A stretch of DNA of 64,000 nt from Chiua virens (taxonomy: Eukaryota > Basidiomycota > Agaricomycetes > Boletales > Boletaceae): NCBI GenBank assembly GCA_019787685.1, contig JAHNUO010000046.1:1-64000 (forward strand). Direction: 5' to 3'. Below are positions 20,485-32,461 of the stretch, one piece after another. The position numbers and the translations under genes are program-made. The notes under the pieces are model-generated. The model searched no databases and was not told the DNA's origin. It saw nothing but the letters and a program-made list of their open reading frames with translations. How positions within the stretch are numbered: the first letter of the stretch is position 1; every line of letters starts with the position of its first letter.

Positions 20485-22008
20485 ATGTCAAGTGCAGATG
20501 ACTCCCCGTCCCAGACCATTGATACTACTCTTTTGATGCAACAAGTGGCACGTCTTATCGCTTTGCAAGACCGTAGCCTGAATACTCGCAACCTCCAGTA
20601 CAGATCTGAATTGCAGAGTATCTTGCAATTGTTCTGTGTGTTCGTTGACCTGACCTTTTTTTTTTGGTAGTGTTCAAAGTTTTCGTTATAAAGGACGACT
20701 CATCAGACGCCTTGTGTCTCTCCACGACAGTGTCAATGACATGTTGGCGGAGGCAGACCGACGAGCCCATGTTGCCAATGCGAACATTGTGAATCACACG
20801 GATGCATGCATTTTGTTTTACATTTAGTTTCTTATCAGTGTGATTGACGGCACGCCCAAGGGAAAACCGTTTGTACAAATCTTACAAGGAACTTATGTGG
20901 TGGATTCCCTCTATCCATGACATCCCTCAGACAGAACTTGGCGATGCTCTACTACAGGTCAGAAATTTATTCCATTGGACTTTGTGCAATAGGACTGATG
21001 TAAATGCAGCTCGAACGAGGTGCTGACACCGGCCGCACTGATGATACCCACAGGCTTAAAGTATTTGTCGTGAACTGGCTCATGCAGCAGACACCAAAGC
21101 CTGAGCCTCCCCTCAGCGCTGAAGACAAGAGTGGGAGAGGGTTCTACAATGATGCGACAGGAAGTTTTCTGTGTCCAGTTGACTATGACTGGAACGTTCC
21201 CATGTGAGTGAACTCTGCGCCATAAACATTTCAATTGACAAGGCTATGTATTCCAACAGTCACCGGCAGAATATTCGTGACTTCCATCCCGACTTTCTCA
21301 TCACCATGCAATCTTGGCCGGCCTTCCTGTATGCTGGTGGTCAGTCAGACCCTGCCAATCTTGACAGCGGACTGTTTAAGAACGAAATTTTAGTCAAGGC
21401 ATGTTCTGCACACAAATGTAGGTATCGTCATTGATTCTCCACTCCAGGCCTTCAAAGCCATCTTTATTTCTCCATCTTCCGCATTGGACGATGAGGGTCT
21501 CGAGCCAACCGCTGGAAAGAAACATCGCCGAGGTGATAGACGGACGCGGTCAAACGTGGCCAAACTCATAGGTATGCAAACAGTTCAGCCGCGCGCCATT
21601 GCCTATGTGGCTTGCCAGGTAAATTGGTCGTTTACCGTTAACATAATTAATACCGGATTTGATGCTAATGGATTACTGACTGCGTTGCAGGTTCGTTTCG
21701 CCCTGTCCTCTGCAGGTTCTTGGGCGATCGTCGATGGTGTATTTGACACCCACGAGTTCTATGAAGCCATAGTGGAGTGGTTCGAAGAAACCAAGACTGA
21801 AGAGGACAAAAATTTCGTTGACGAACTTCTGTTATGGTGGAACAGGCGAGTCCCTCAGTTACTTCGCTTCACACATGGCAATAATGAGAGCTGCCGCAGC
21901 AGGTCGGCACTCGGGCCCACCTTTTCTTTTCGAATTGAACGAGATAATTCTGCCCAAAAGTCTGTGGCAAAGTCACTGAAGAAGCGCCGTATTTCTAGTA
22001 GTAGTTAA
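20485..22008 (+). CDS. DUF6698-family protein
   Basis: The start MSSADDSPSQTID is at 20485 and the stop at 22006-22008, with several introns between. Recognisable blocks in order are RLVSLHDSVNDMLAEADRRA, then YKSYKELMWWIPSI, then RTDDTHRLKVFVVNWLMQ, then RGFYNDATGSFLCPVDYDW, then SWPAFLYAGG, then AIAYVACQVRFALSSAG, then LLLWWNRRVPQ. This order matches DUF6698, a domain of unknown function found in many copies in agaricomycetes and often close to repeats. The tail is basic (KSLKKRRISSSS). A T10 run before one acceptor at 20660-20669 marks a polypyrimidine tract. No function is assigned. I see no break, so the gene may be intact. Confidence 0.75.
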
Positions 22009-22915
22009 ACTTGTTTGGGTCCGATTCGAACATTGTACTAGGCTATTCAAAATCACGAAGCAGAATAATCTGGTTATCTATTTGCCATCATTTGTTTGGT
22101 CGATCAAAATGATGACGACGTGAAAACGTTTCCTTCAGTTGCCGTTACTCCCGGGATGATCCACTTTGCCTGCCATAATCATGCTACAGGTAATTATTCA
22201 CTGTCGCCACCTGGTTGATCGTTCGAAAGTCTTCCTATACGTGCATATCTGACCCACTTTCACCTTCCTGACACTTATTTGAGAATGCCATCGGAGTGGT
22301 ACTATTGATGAAGCTCGAGCATGAATGAAAAAGTTGGCCAGAAATGTGTGTTGGACTCGGGTTGGGAATGTTGCAAGCATCGATATCTTTGCTTAGTAAA
22401 GATATGTTTGGTACACATTTTCGACTACCCTCAAATTAATTGGCCTTGCCCTTTACCGACTTGTGTGATAGTAGTACGTCTTTTCTAACTGTCCGACACT
22501 TGTTTTCAACTGTAGCTACCATTATGAGGAATATGTAAACTGTATAATTGGTATCTTCACTGACAGTCTGACATTTGTTATGCACTCAGCCTACTGTTAT
22601 AAAGAATATATAAAGCTGTACCAGACTGGTCAACATTGCCGGCCATTACCAAATCCCATGATGTGTGTCATTACTGACTGTTTGATACTTATTCTTCACC
22701 AGACCTACTGTTGCAAAGTAATAATAAGACCTTTTTACCATTATATAATTTAGCTTTCTTCAGAATGTATTATAAGGCATTGTCAGAAAATCTGCGGTCT
22801 CGTGATATTAGTAGTCGGCGGCGCTGGTTGATCGGTTCTCAGAGGATCCTTCTCATACACTCAGCATCCCTCCTTGCCAACTCGTATATTCGCTCATCAC
22901 ACGTCACTTGAAATA
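22009..22915. other. AT-rich spacer with degenerate repeats
   Basis: This 0.9-kb stretch lies between the DUF6698 gene and the receptor gene. From about 22489 to 22735 three related segments recur: a TGAC/CTGAC...ACTTGT-like block followed by (C/T)TACTGTT-(A/G)TAAAGAATAT-like sequence. They are diverged and may be old tandem copies. No gene is seen. Confidence 0.45.
22489..22735 (+). repeat. Degenerate tandem-like repeat upstream of the receptor gene
   Basis: Segments starting near 22489, 22566 and 22679 share a block resembling CTGACA(C/T)TTGTT followed about 20 bases later by CTACTGTTATAAAG-like sequence. Spacing is uneven (about 77 and 113 bp). Similarity is moderate. Confidence 0.35.
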
Positions 22916-25900
22916 ATGAATCCAACCACGTATGTACTATGCATAATTGCCTGAATGTATTTGTTGTGCTGACTCGCTCACTGTGGGTCCAGGGCACAAT
23001 CCATTACTATCACAGGTGGGAGACTCGGATTGTAACTCTGGAAACCGTTCCATACGAATTTCTCTTCTTGCAGACATCGAACTTCGTACTGCCAGTGGAT
23101 CAAATCCCCGATTTGCTTTGCCAAGGCAATACTACGTTAAATTCTCATTAGGCAATACGTTGCGAACGACGAAAAAAACGAAGCAGAACAAGAATGGTAT
23201 TTTATGGAACGAAGAGATGTCTTTGTGAGTAGACTTACTTTGATATATGCGAGAGAACTCAGTGAATGGTCTCAGTCGCGGGGATGATACATCTGTCCTG
23301 GTCGCCAAGGTTTACCGGACCCACCGCATGCCGCGTCGACACGATGAAGCTGTTGCAAGTCTGACCTATACGATCGGGGAAATAATATCGAAGTTGAAAA
23401 ACAAAGGTGCGATGAATTCCTATTGCACTTTCTACTGACAGCAGTCTTGTTCAGTGTTCGAAGAAATTCTCCTTGTGGACCCTTCTCAGACCGCTATTGC
23501 TTCTGGGCCCAATTTCACACTGAAATTTACATTCACATCCGTCCCTTGCCAACCCCTTGAAGCAGACGAGCGCCAGGTTGCGGATGCCGTCGATACGGCG
23601 ACACAAGCAGTCAAAGCGATGCGTCCCACTCCCCTCGTGGTCGGCCACCTGAGTTCGGCGGTCGATACAGTCACACAAGTTGTGAACAGCGCACAGACGT
23701 TTGCGACCACATGGGATGCTCTATTGAACAGGATAAAACTCTTTGACCAGATTGTAACTGGCATCGCAGAGGTACTTACTACTTTGTCGCTACCCGCTCT
23801 TCTTCTCATTGCGACGTAGATTCACCCATATACATCGCTCGCTTGGTCCGTTATCTCAGCTGCACACAAGGTCTGGTTTGTCTCATGTTATATTCTCGTG
23901 CTGTTCCTGATGGCCGCGACATTTGACCCAGGTTCTCGTAAATCAGAACGATCGCGACGATCAGATCACTCGCTTAGCGGGCACCATGAGTGACGTTTTA
24001 GTATTCGTTCACGACGCAGATCCCTTGAAGGCAGACAAGGCACACGTGGAGCCTCTTAGGCTCTTGACCCAACAGGTGATGGAGTGCGCCTATTTTATTC
24101 GCGACTACGCCGAGCACAAAGGCTTCGGTAAGATAATCCACTACTTCGTGTTCATCCCCATTCACCGCCTTGCGCAGCGACCCGTCTGGCAAAGTACACA
24201 TTGTCGGATATCAATTCCAAGATCACCGATTACCAGAGAAGGCTTCAAGAACTCAGAGATGCCTTCTTGCGGGGAGTTGGACTACAGACCGGAATCACAG
24301 TCGTTCGTATGATGAACGCGATCGAGCACACTGGTAAGATTTACTCCATTGATTTGCCATCGGACGTTCATATATATGGTTCGCAGTGGAGGACAAGGAC
24401 CTGGACGACATGCCTTATGCCAAGGGCGCCAGGCACGATCAGGACAAGGGTTGTCTTACAGGGACCCGGGACGATTTGTTACGGGAACTTCGTGAGATCC
24501 TTAGCAATCCCGCAGAGGATGCTCCACGAGTGTGTCTTCTCACCGGTTTCGCGGGATCGGGCAAGTCTGCGGTGGCTCATTCGGTTGCGCGATGGTTTGA
24601 GGGACAGAAGAGGCTCGTCTCGTCGTACTGTTTCGCAAGGACGGACGTCGCTCGCCGGAACCCGACGAATTTGTTTAGTACTGTTGCACGGGACCTCTGC
24701 GACCACAATGCCGAGTACAAGTCCGCCCTGTGGAAGATCGTGGGGGAAAGTCGATCACTTCGCACGTCGGAAGTACCCAAGGAGCAGTTGGAACGACTGA
24801 TCATCGAACCTAGCAAGCACATCCAGGCTATCGGCCCTCTAGTGGTGGTCATCGATGCGCTTGACGAGTGCGGTGACCAGGCTAGTCGCCAACAACTTGT
24901 ACTTGCCATCTCCAGACTAGCAACCGAGACATCATTCCCATTCAACCTGCGCTTCCTGATCACGACTCGTCCCGAAAGTGACATTCTCGCCAAGCTCCCG
25001 CAGGGTCCCCGCTTGGTCCATAAACAAATGAGTAATATCTCAGAGCAAATGGTTGACGAAGACATTGAGAAGTTTATCCGACATTCTCTCGATGAATGTT
25101 CCTCGGAACTCGACTTGTCGAACCAGGACTGGTGTCGACTACTTGTCCATCATTCCCAACATCTCTTCCAGTGGGCGGCTACTGCGTGCAAGTTCATTCA
25201 GGGGTTTGGGTCAATTGGACTCGGACGATCTGCCCGACTCGGACTACTGTTGAAGACCCGCCGGACTGAAGCTGGGTACCCATTGGACGAACTATACAAG
25301 ACCGTGCTACTACAGCTATTCAAATCGGCACCTGAACAAGATCGGTTTCGAGAGGTGATGGGCGTCTTGCTCGCTCTCAAGGAACCACTCCCACTCCCAT
25401 GCCTTTCGGATCTCTTTCATGGACACCTGAAGATGACTATGGACATTCCGGAAGACGTTCCGATAGATGTCCCAGTAGATGTCCGAGCTATGGTTTCATC
25501 TCTTGCATCCCTGCTAGATGGGGCTTGTGATGACCGGAGGCCTGTCCGCCCACTTCATGCGTCCTTCTATGACTTCTTGCGTGATGGCAAGCGCAGTTCA
25601 GCCTTCCACATCCCATTTCTACCCCAGCATTCCCTCACTCTTGGACAAGCATCACTTGTGTGCATGTGTCGCATGCTCAAGTTCAACATATGTGGCCTTG
25701 CTGATTCCCGAATCCTTAATAACAAAGTCTCTGGTTTTTCCAGCCACGTGGATGAGGCCATCCCCCCTCACCTGTCATACTCCTGTCTATACTGGATGGA
25801 TCATCTACAGCATACCATCTGCACCTCAGACTTAAATTCTGAAATCACACTGTTCTTCAAAAGATTTTTTCCCTACTGGCTTGAAGTCATTGGCCTCCTT

Positions 25901-28229
25901 TCCCTCTCATCAGCATCACCCATTTCCTCTGCCCTACAGACATGCATTGCTCTTCAACATTGGGCTCAACCTAAGGTAAGATCAAAGAATGGGACCAGTT
26001 GACATGCTAAAAACTTGATGTTAGGACTCAGAGATTTGTACTCTTGCTTCAGAAGGATCCCGATTCATCCAGGTGTTCTCACCCCTACTCAGACAATCCA
26101 CCCCTCATCTATATCTGTCAGCCATGCCCCAGACCCCCTCTAGTTCATCACTTTGTAAGCTGTGGCTTGGCCAACTTTTGAGGCATGCTTCAATCAGGAC
26201 TGGACATCCAGCCAATTGGCCAGCAGATGTTCATACCCTGCATGGACATAGTGGTGCTGTAAACTCTGTTGGCTATTCACCAGATTGTAGGCATGTTGTC
26301 TCTGGCTCTGTAGATGGGACCATCAGGATCTGGGATGCAGCCACTGGTCAGCCCATAGGAAGTCCATTCCAGGGGCACACACATTATGTCACATCTGTTG
26401 GCTATTCACCTGATGGAAAGAACATTGTCTCTGGCTCTTATGACAACACCATCAGGATCTGGGATGCAGCCACTGGTCAGCCCATAGGAAGTCCATTCCA
26501 GGGGCACACATCTCTGGTCACATCTGTTGGCTATTCACCTGATGGAAAGAACATTGTCTCTGGCTCTTATGACAACACCATCAGGATCTGGGATGCAGCC
26601 ACTGGTCAGCCCATAGGAAGTCCATTCCAGGGGCACACATATTCTGTCAGATCTGTTGGCTATTCACCTGATGGAAAGAACATTGTCTCTGGCTCTCATG
26701 ACAACACCATCAGGATCTGGGATGCAGCCACTGGTCAGCCCATAGGAAGTCCATTCCAGGGGCACACATCTCTGGTCACATCTGTTGGCTATTCACCTGA
26801 TGGAAAGAACATTGTCTCTGGCTCTTATGACAACACCATCAGGATCTGGGATGCAGCCACTGGTCAGCCCATAGGAAGTCCATTCCAGGGGCACACAGAT
26901 TGGGTCACATCTGTTGGCTATTCACCTGATGGAAAGAACATTGTCTCTGGCTCTCATGACAAGACCATCAGGATCTGGGATGCAGCCACTGGTCAGCCCA
27001 TAGGAAGTCCATTCCAGGGGCACACAGATGAGGTCAGATCTGTTGGCTATTCACCTGATGGAAAGAACATTGTCTCTGGCTCTGATGACAACACCATCAG
27101 GATCTGGGATGCAGCCACTGGTCAGCCCATAGGAAGTCCATTCCAGGGGCACACAGATTGGGTCACATCTGTTGGCTATTCACCTGATGGAAAGAACATT
27201 GTCTCTGGCTCTGATGACAACACCATCAGGATCTGGGATGCAGCCACTGGTCAGCCCATAGGAAGTCCATTCCAGGGGCACACACATTATGTCACATCTG
27301 TTGGCTATTCACCTGATGGAAAGAACATTGTCTCTGGCTCTTATGACAACACCATCAGGATCTGGGATGCAGCCACTGGTCAGCCCATAGGAAGTCCATT
27401 CCAGGGGCACACAGATTGGGTCAGATCTGTTGGCTATTCACCTGATGGAAAGAACATTGTCTCTGGCTCTCATGACAAGACCATCAGGATCTGGGATGCA
27501 GCCACTGGTCAGCCCATAGGAAGTCCATTCCAGGGGCACACACATTATGTCACATCTGTTGGCTATTCACCTGATGGAAAGAACATTGTCTCTGGCTCTG
27601 ATGACAAGACCATCAGGATCTGGGATGCAGCCACTGGTCAGCCCATAGGAAGTCCATTCCAGGGGCACACAGATTGGGTCACATCTGTTGGCTATTCACC
27701 TGATGGAAAGAACATTGTCTCTGGCTCTCATGACAAGACCATCAGGATCTGGGATGCAGCCACTGGTCAGCCCATAGGAAGTCCATTCCAGGGGCACACA
27801 TCTAGGGTCAGATCTGTTGGCTATTCACCTGATGGAAAGAACATTGTCTCTGGCTCTTGGGACAACACCATCAGGATCTGGGATGCAGCCACTGGTCACC
27901 TTATAGCAGGTCCCTTCCAGGGCTATGGCAGTTCCTATATCTGCTCAGTGTCCTTTTCACCCAATGGTGACCATATTATCTCTGGGTCTGCTGACAAGTC
28001 TATCAAAGTGTGGAGGGTACATCAACTTCTTTCTTCTGGTCAGTTTCTCAATTGTGATGGCTGGATTTTTTCCCATGATCTTTGTTATGGTTGGGTTGCT
28101 CCTTGGCTTAGACTTGGTTCCCCTTACCTTCCTCCTCTTTCCTTGGTTATATCTCCTCATGGAGCATTCCAAGTTGATATTGATAGTTCATTATCTGGAG
28201 AGTCATGGATTACTTGTTGGAAGTCATGA
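22916..28229 (+). CDS. NLR-type receptor: C2 - helical region - NACHT - 14 WD40 repeats
   Basis: Ten exons join without frame breaks: 22916-22929, 22993-23015, 23074-23224, 23276-23406, 23455-23771, 23820-23870, 23932-24127, 24178-24333, 24387-25975 and 26025-28229. They give 1610 residues. The N-terminus is a C2-like fold (ITDIELRTASG...YYVKFSLGN...SVLVAKVYR), followed by a helical stretch with IHPYTSLAWSVISAAHK. The NACHT ATPase has Walker A GFAGSGKS near residue 400, Walker B LVVVIDALDEC near 495, and FLITTRPES. After a linker come 14 WD repeats (about residues 945-1550), the middle 12 nearly identical. The end (DGWIF...ESWITCWK) resembles the usual C-terminus of this family. Fungal STAND receptors of this class are linked to non-self recognition: ligand binding by the propeller opens the ATPase. 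The effector mode of C2-type members is not established. I see no lesion, so the gene looks functional. Confidence 0.9.
26370..27917 (+). repeat. Twelve 129-bp near-identical WD40 units
   Basis: Twelve units of exactly 129 bp (43 codons) run from 26370 to 27917. Within the unit, codons 5, 6, 8, 24 and 26 vary. Units 1-11 are otherwise identical by my reading; the last unit also diverges at its end (GHLIAGPF in place of GQPIGSPF). Pairs at codons 5-6 are HY, SL, YS, SL, DW, DE, DW, HY, DW, HY, DW, SR. Codon 8 reads T, T, R repeated four times. Codons 24 and 26 read YN, YN, HN, YN, HK, DN, DN, YN, HK, DK, HK, WN. One diverged WD unit precedes and one follows. Confidence 0.95.
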
Positions 28230-28628
28230 ATACTATTTCCCTATGTCCAAGTAATTTTTCCATCCTACAGGCTACATCCTTCTTTTGGTTATGATAATAG
28301 ATGTGACCATTGGTATCTTTGTCACATCTGGATGACTTGGATTGTCAGAAGAAACTCAATATGCTTTCAACAGGGCCTTACAAACAATCATATCCATTCC
28401 TGAGGCAAAATAATGACTATGGTGATTGCACAGTGGATTTGAACTCCTTGCTTAGACCACATTTTCCAGTTGTACACTGAAATTACATACACACTGTACA
28501 ATTGACAGACCGTCAAATATTCAGATATTCACCATATATTGCGTACAATTTGCATACAGATATTTTCGTGAGTAGTGTGTCAGTTCATCAATATGTGTTA
28601 CAATGGATGCAAGGTGTACGCATACCAC
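28230..28628. other. AT-rich spacer downstream of the receptor
   Basis: No coding signal is seen. It lies between convergent genes, the receptor on the plus strand and the questin oxidase-like gene on the minus strand, and should hold both 3' ends. Confidence 0.5.
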
Positions 28629-30511
28629 CTATGCCCTCCCCTGACCCTTCATGAGTTCCAATTCCTCCAACGCTGCCTTTTGGAACTCTTGGTAATTCCA
28701 TGCGCCCGTGTTTTCCTCCCCGTGGGTCACCCATCCAAGCGCCGACGCGGTCAACCACGCCGTACGCAAAAACACAGACCCGTCCAGGTACCCATACTCG
28801 GGGTTCACGTCCACGCCGTCCTTAGAGAGCGATTCAAGGACAAATCCTGCCTCGCGATGTCCATACAGGAGGTTGAAGTGCGCCAACGCACGTTGCACTT
28901 TGCAGAGGTGCTCGTTTGGGTGGACGAGTGCGTCCGCGAGGATGGCATACCATGGGTTCGCGTTGCCGGCGTAGGGTGTCGTCGAAGAGAGTGCACATGC
29001 GGCGGGAGTCGGCAGAGTGCCTGGGAGCGTGTTGGAATACTTGGAAGAGGGTGCATTCGGGACAGGCGGGAGTGGTCGAGAGGTGAAATCCTTCAGGGCG
29101 AAACTCGGACGGCCACGGACGACCCACCAGGTGATGCTCGTCAAAAAGTGTGCCCGAAGCAACTTCCTTTGGGATTCACGGGAGAGGTATGCACAGATCG
29201 TGGGAATGAACAGCACAGATGTCACGATATGTGCGCTGATGAGAACGATCAGCTATGTGCAAGTATATCATGGCTGCGCTTACGTGAAGAAATCAGCACG
29301 ATATTCAGCCTCGTTTCCATCCCAGCTTCCGACGCCATACATGAGCGTCGCAGCCCAAATGAGCTCCTCCATACGTGCTTCGAGATCTTTCTGCGTTTCG
29401 ATTTGACAGTCCCAAAGCTCACCGTATTTGACGAAGATTTCCCCATGTGACTCGAGCATCGCAGCGAATTCGTGCTTGTCAAGGGTCCTGTTTCCAAAGA
29501 AACGAGGGTCACGAAGCATGAGTGTCAAAATGTTCAACGCTCGCAAGCGCGACCCTGCTTTTGGCATCCACTCTGGCTCTATCGGTAGACATCAGTCATG
29601 CACAAGCGATAACAGGGAAAACCACTTGCCTTGCTTCTCCATTTCAGAGATGGGAGTCGTGCGTTGGGTGAAGAGAAGACGAGTAATGGGGGTAGTAGCA
29701 CCAGCAGGATGCACTGACGTCCATGCGAGACCTACAAATCAACAAAGTGAGGATTAACCTATGTACGGAAGCCTTCCGAACTGCTCACCTTCTGCGATGA
29801 GACCCATTATGCCAAACTCGGCACCGTAGCCGACATGAATAATAGGGTGGATGAGAATCTCGAGAAACCGATTAAGCATCTCGGGTTGCTCGGTCCCCTG
29901 CTTTGGCGTGCGGACATTGTAGTGCGAGGAAAAGATGTATTTCTCAAGTATGTCTGAAATATTGGCACCGGGCTGGAGCACGACCCGATGGAAGTAATCG
30001 AGATAGGCATTGTAGTAGCTAGATAGCGAGCGTCAACGGGAAAAACCGGCATCGAACACACAAATACATACTGGTCGTTCCCGAGGTAATCCGTAAAGGT
30101 ATCGTCTGTAATGGTCACCTTGTTTGGGGCGACAAACGCGACGCGCAGATGGTCGAGATGGGTATCCTCGTAGGCAGCGTTTATCACGTGCGCCGAGGCA
30201 CCAAGCGCATAAATGGCGAGCAAGTGATGGACTGAGTGGCTATGAAGAGAGCATCAACCAAACGGCCGCGACCGAGAAAGGGTAGAGACGTACTTGTGGA
30301 AACTGAACTCGTTGAAAAAGACATGGCTGCGCTCGTGGTTATCCCTGAGCGCTTTAAGCAACGCAGCTGTAGCCTCGGGTCCACAGTTGGGCACACGGCC
30401 AGGTGCGAGGAGTGACGGCGGGGGCTTGACGCCAGGAAAGAGGCGGACGAGAATCTCGCGGGAAGATGGGGTCGCAGGTATGACAACGGTTGGTGGTGCG
30501 GAAGTAGCCAT
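28629..30511 (-). CDS. Questin oxidase-like protein (DUF4243 family)
   Basis: The start MATSAPPTVVIPATPSS is at 30511. Several short introns interrupt the gene; the product is about 500 residues. Conserved blocks in order are HERSHVFFNEFSFHK, then HLLAIYALGASAHVI, then EILIHPIIHVGYGAEFG, then GLAWTSVHP, then EELIWAATLMYGVG, then SVLFIPTICAYL near the end. This order fits the questin oxidase-like family, which includes the fungal Baeyer-Villiger type enzymes AflY and GedK acting on aromatic polyketides. Many members lie outside toxin clusters and have unknown substrates; no polyketide synthase is visible here, so no pathway is claimed. It converges with the receptor gene. Confidence 0.82.
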
Positions 30512-31058
30512 GGCGGCTGGGATGTAGAGTAAGGATAGGTTTTTGATCGGAAATTTATACTATGTAGCCCCAGCCTTGGGGAGGCGATGAGCATCCGAGA
30601 TAGTACCCATCAGAGGCTTACTCAGAGAGGCAGTACCACACCTTTGCGGCGAAGGGCCGCGCTAACGCAGGCCGACAGTCTAGTATGGACCGCAGCTTCC
30701 ACATCGGTGCCGTACGGTATCCGATGATACCAGTGTTGTCTTCTACCACGGAGATCTTGTCAAGTAGCTTCCGAGTCACTGCTTGCATGAGGCGAGCACC
30801 GACGGTGGCGACACCCATCAGCTTTCAAGGTAAAGGTGCGTTTGCATGATTGTTCAAATTTCAAACGCTTACCCCCACGATCACGACGGATGTTTGACAG
30901 AGTATCCGCTGTTTGCGTGGGAAGCCAGTTCTCTCACTGATAACACCATTACTCGACATGTCAGCCTCCAAATGCTACAAAACACGGACGCCTGTTGATC
31001 TGCAGGACCTGCCCACCAACACTCGTGTTTTCCCTGTTGAACCCTCCTTCACGCCACG
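30512..31058. other. Divergent intergenic region
   Basis: This region lies between the start of the questin oxidase-like gene (minus) and that of an unknown gene (plus) and probably contains both promoters. A 66-residue minus-strand frame at 30618-30818 is present, but nothing supports it as a gene. Confidence 0.45.
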
Positions 31059-32461
31059 ATGCCTGGAGCACCCCCAAAGTCGACCATGTCCCTCAGAGAA
31101 CTCGTCGCCTGCGAGGACTTTCTCGAAGGCCACCAGGAATACGCGATCGACCTCTTATCCAGCCTCGAGGACATCCGTCAATGTCACCCAACAGACACCT
31201 GTTCGAAAATCCGCCAGGGCCGGTCCTGCACCCTCTGCGAGATAGGCAGTGCCACCGGCTTGGCGGGCGCAGCAAACAAAGCCCTCAAGTCCTATCGGGA
31301 TGCTGGAAACCATCTGAACATCGCGCGTGCGTCGCTCGGACGGCGTGTCGCATTACCTGGTAGGGTTTGCCGCGTACGCTCATGCGCCTTCGCTGATGCT
31401 CATGATGACGCGCGTGGTCAGGTTCACTGCGTCAAGAGACGCTGTTCAAGAGTGAGTTGGCCAAGACGATCTTTCTCTGCGTCGCCACGGTTGGGGACGA
31501 TCTACGATCACAACACGCGGCGTGGCAAGCACGCCTTCAGAGTGACATCGAGACGGCGTCCTTGTCGGGTGGCTCGAGCAAGGACATTAGCAAGGCCAAA
31601 GGGGTACTCTCAACGTACTCGGGTCCAAAGGTCGTCGATCCCGAGTCCCAGTCCAGGCGCACTGTTCAGGGGACCTCGTCGACTCGGGATTCCATGTTTC
31701 TCGTTTTCAGGCGATGTTTATCAAGCGACTGTCCTTGTGGGGTGAACGCAACAGGCATTTTGGAATCCCAACACACGGCAAACGTCCTTGGCCCGCCCTC
31801 GGATCCAAAGAAAACGCGCGTGCCCAAGGAGAGGACAATGTCGGGGGCGATTACTCGAGGTACAAGTATCTTATCCGACTCGCTAGGCAATGCGAGGACA
31901 GATGCAGAGGCCCTCGATGATATATATACCCCAGGGGAGCAAAACACATCGAATCCGACTTCTGACACAACCGCCTTGACACCAGATATAATCGAACCAT
32001 CTCCGTCAGTGTCGATGATTGTGGACCCCCGCGTGTACCGGTTTCGCGAACAGATCGCACGATCTGACGAGGCTCGTCGAGTGTTGATGGATTGGTGCCG
32101 AGCCTGGACGACCGACCTTTTGTGCCCTCTGGAAGCAACGCTCGGAACTGGGATCGAGTCTGAAGCTACCTTACCTGCCCAAACATCGACGGTCGGTACG
32201 GATTGTGCGTTGACCTTGGCGCCTGGTGTGGAACTTGTCGACTCGGACAGGTCGCTATCCATAGTAGCAACGAGTTCGAGCAGAGAGGTTACCACACAGG
32301 GTCGGTCTGGTGACGACGACGAAACGATAGCCTACGAAATGACCACATGGTTCAGCTCCAAGCAGGAAGAACTCAAGGAAAAATGGCTGATGGCACGACA
32401 GAGATGCAGAAGTGTGCATCGGAAAAGAGCATCCCGTCGAAATAAACTTAACCCTATCTGA
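31059..32461 (+). CDS. Unknown protein with a decayed paralogue nearby
   Basis: The start MPGAPPKSTMSLREL is at 31059. An intron near 31372-31432 (GTAGGG..CAG) joins LARASLGRR...LPG to LRQETLFKSELAKTIF in frame. The product is about 445 residues. The N-terminal third is predicted helical with two Cys pairs; the middle is Ser/Thr-rich; the C-terminus has a helical REQIARSDEARRVLMDWCRAW block and ends basic (HRKRASRRNKLNPI). I do not recognise the family. A degraded copy of its C-terminal half lies at about 35770-36260, which shows local duplication. Additional introns are possible, for example near 31700. Confidence 0.55.

Noticed and set aside
26370..27917. Satellite DNA or CRISPR-like array
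   Set aside because: The regular 129-bp units are codons of WD40 repeats in one long open frame; there are no spacers.
28629..30511. Part of a secondary-metabolite cluster, suggested by the questin oxidase-like gene
   Set aside because: No polyketide synthase, transporter or other tailoring enzyme lies nearby; the neighbours are a receptor gene and unknown genes.
30618..30818. 66-codon minus-strand frame between two genes
   Set aside because: No family, no intron structure and no codon support; it lies in a divergent promoter region.
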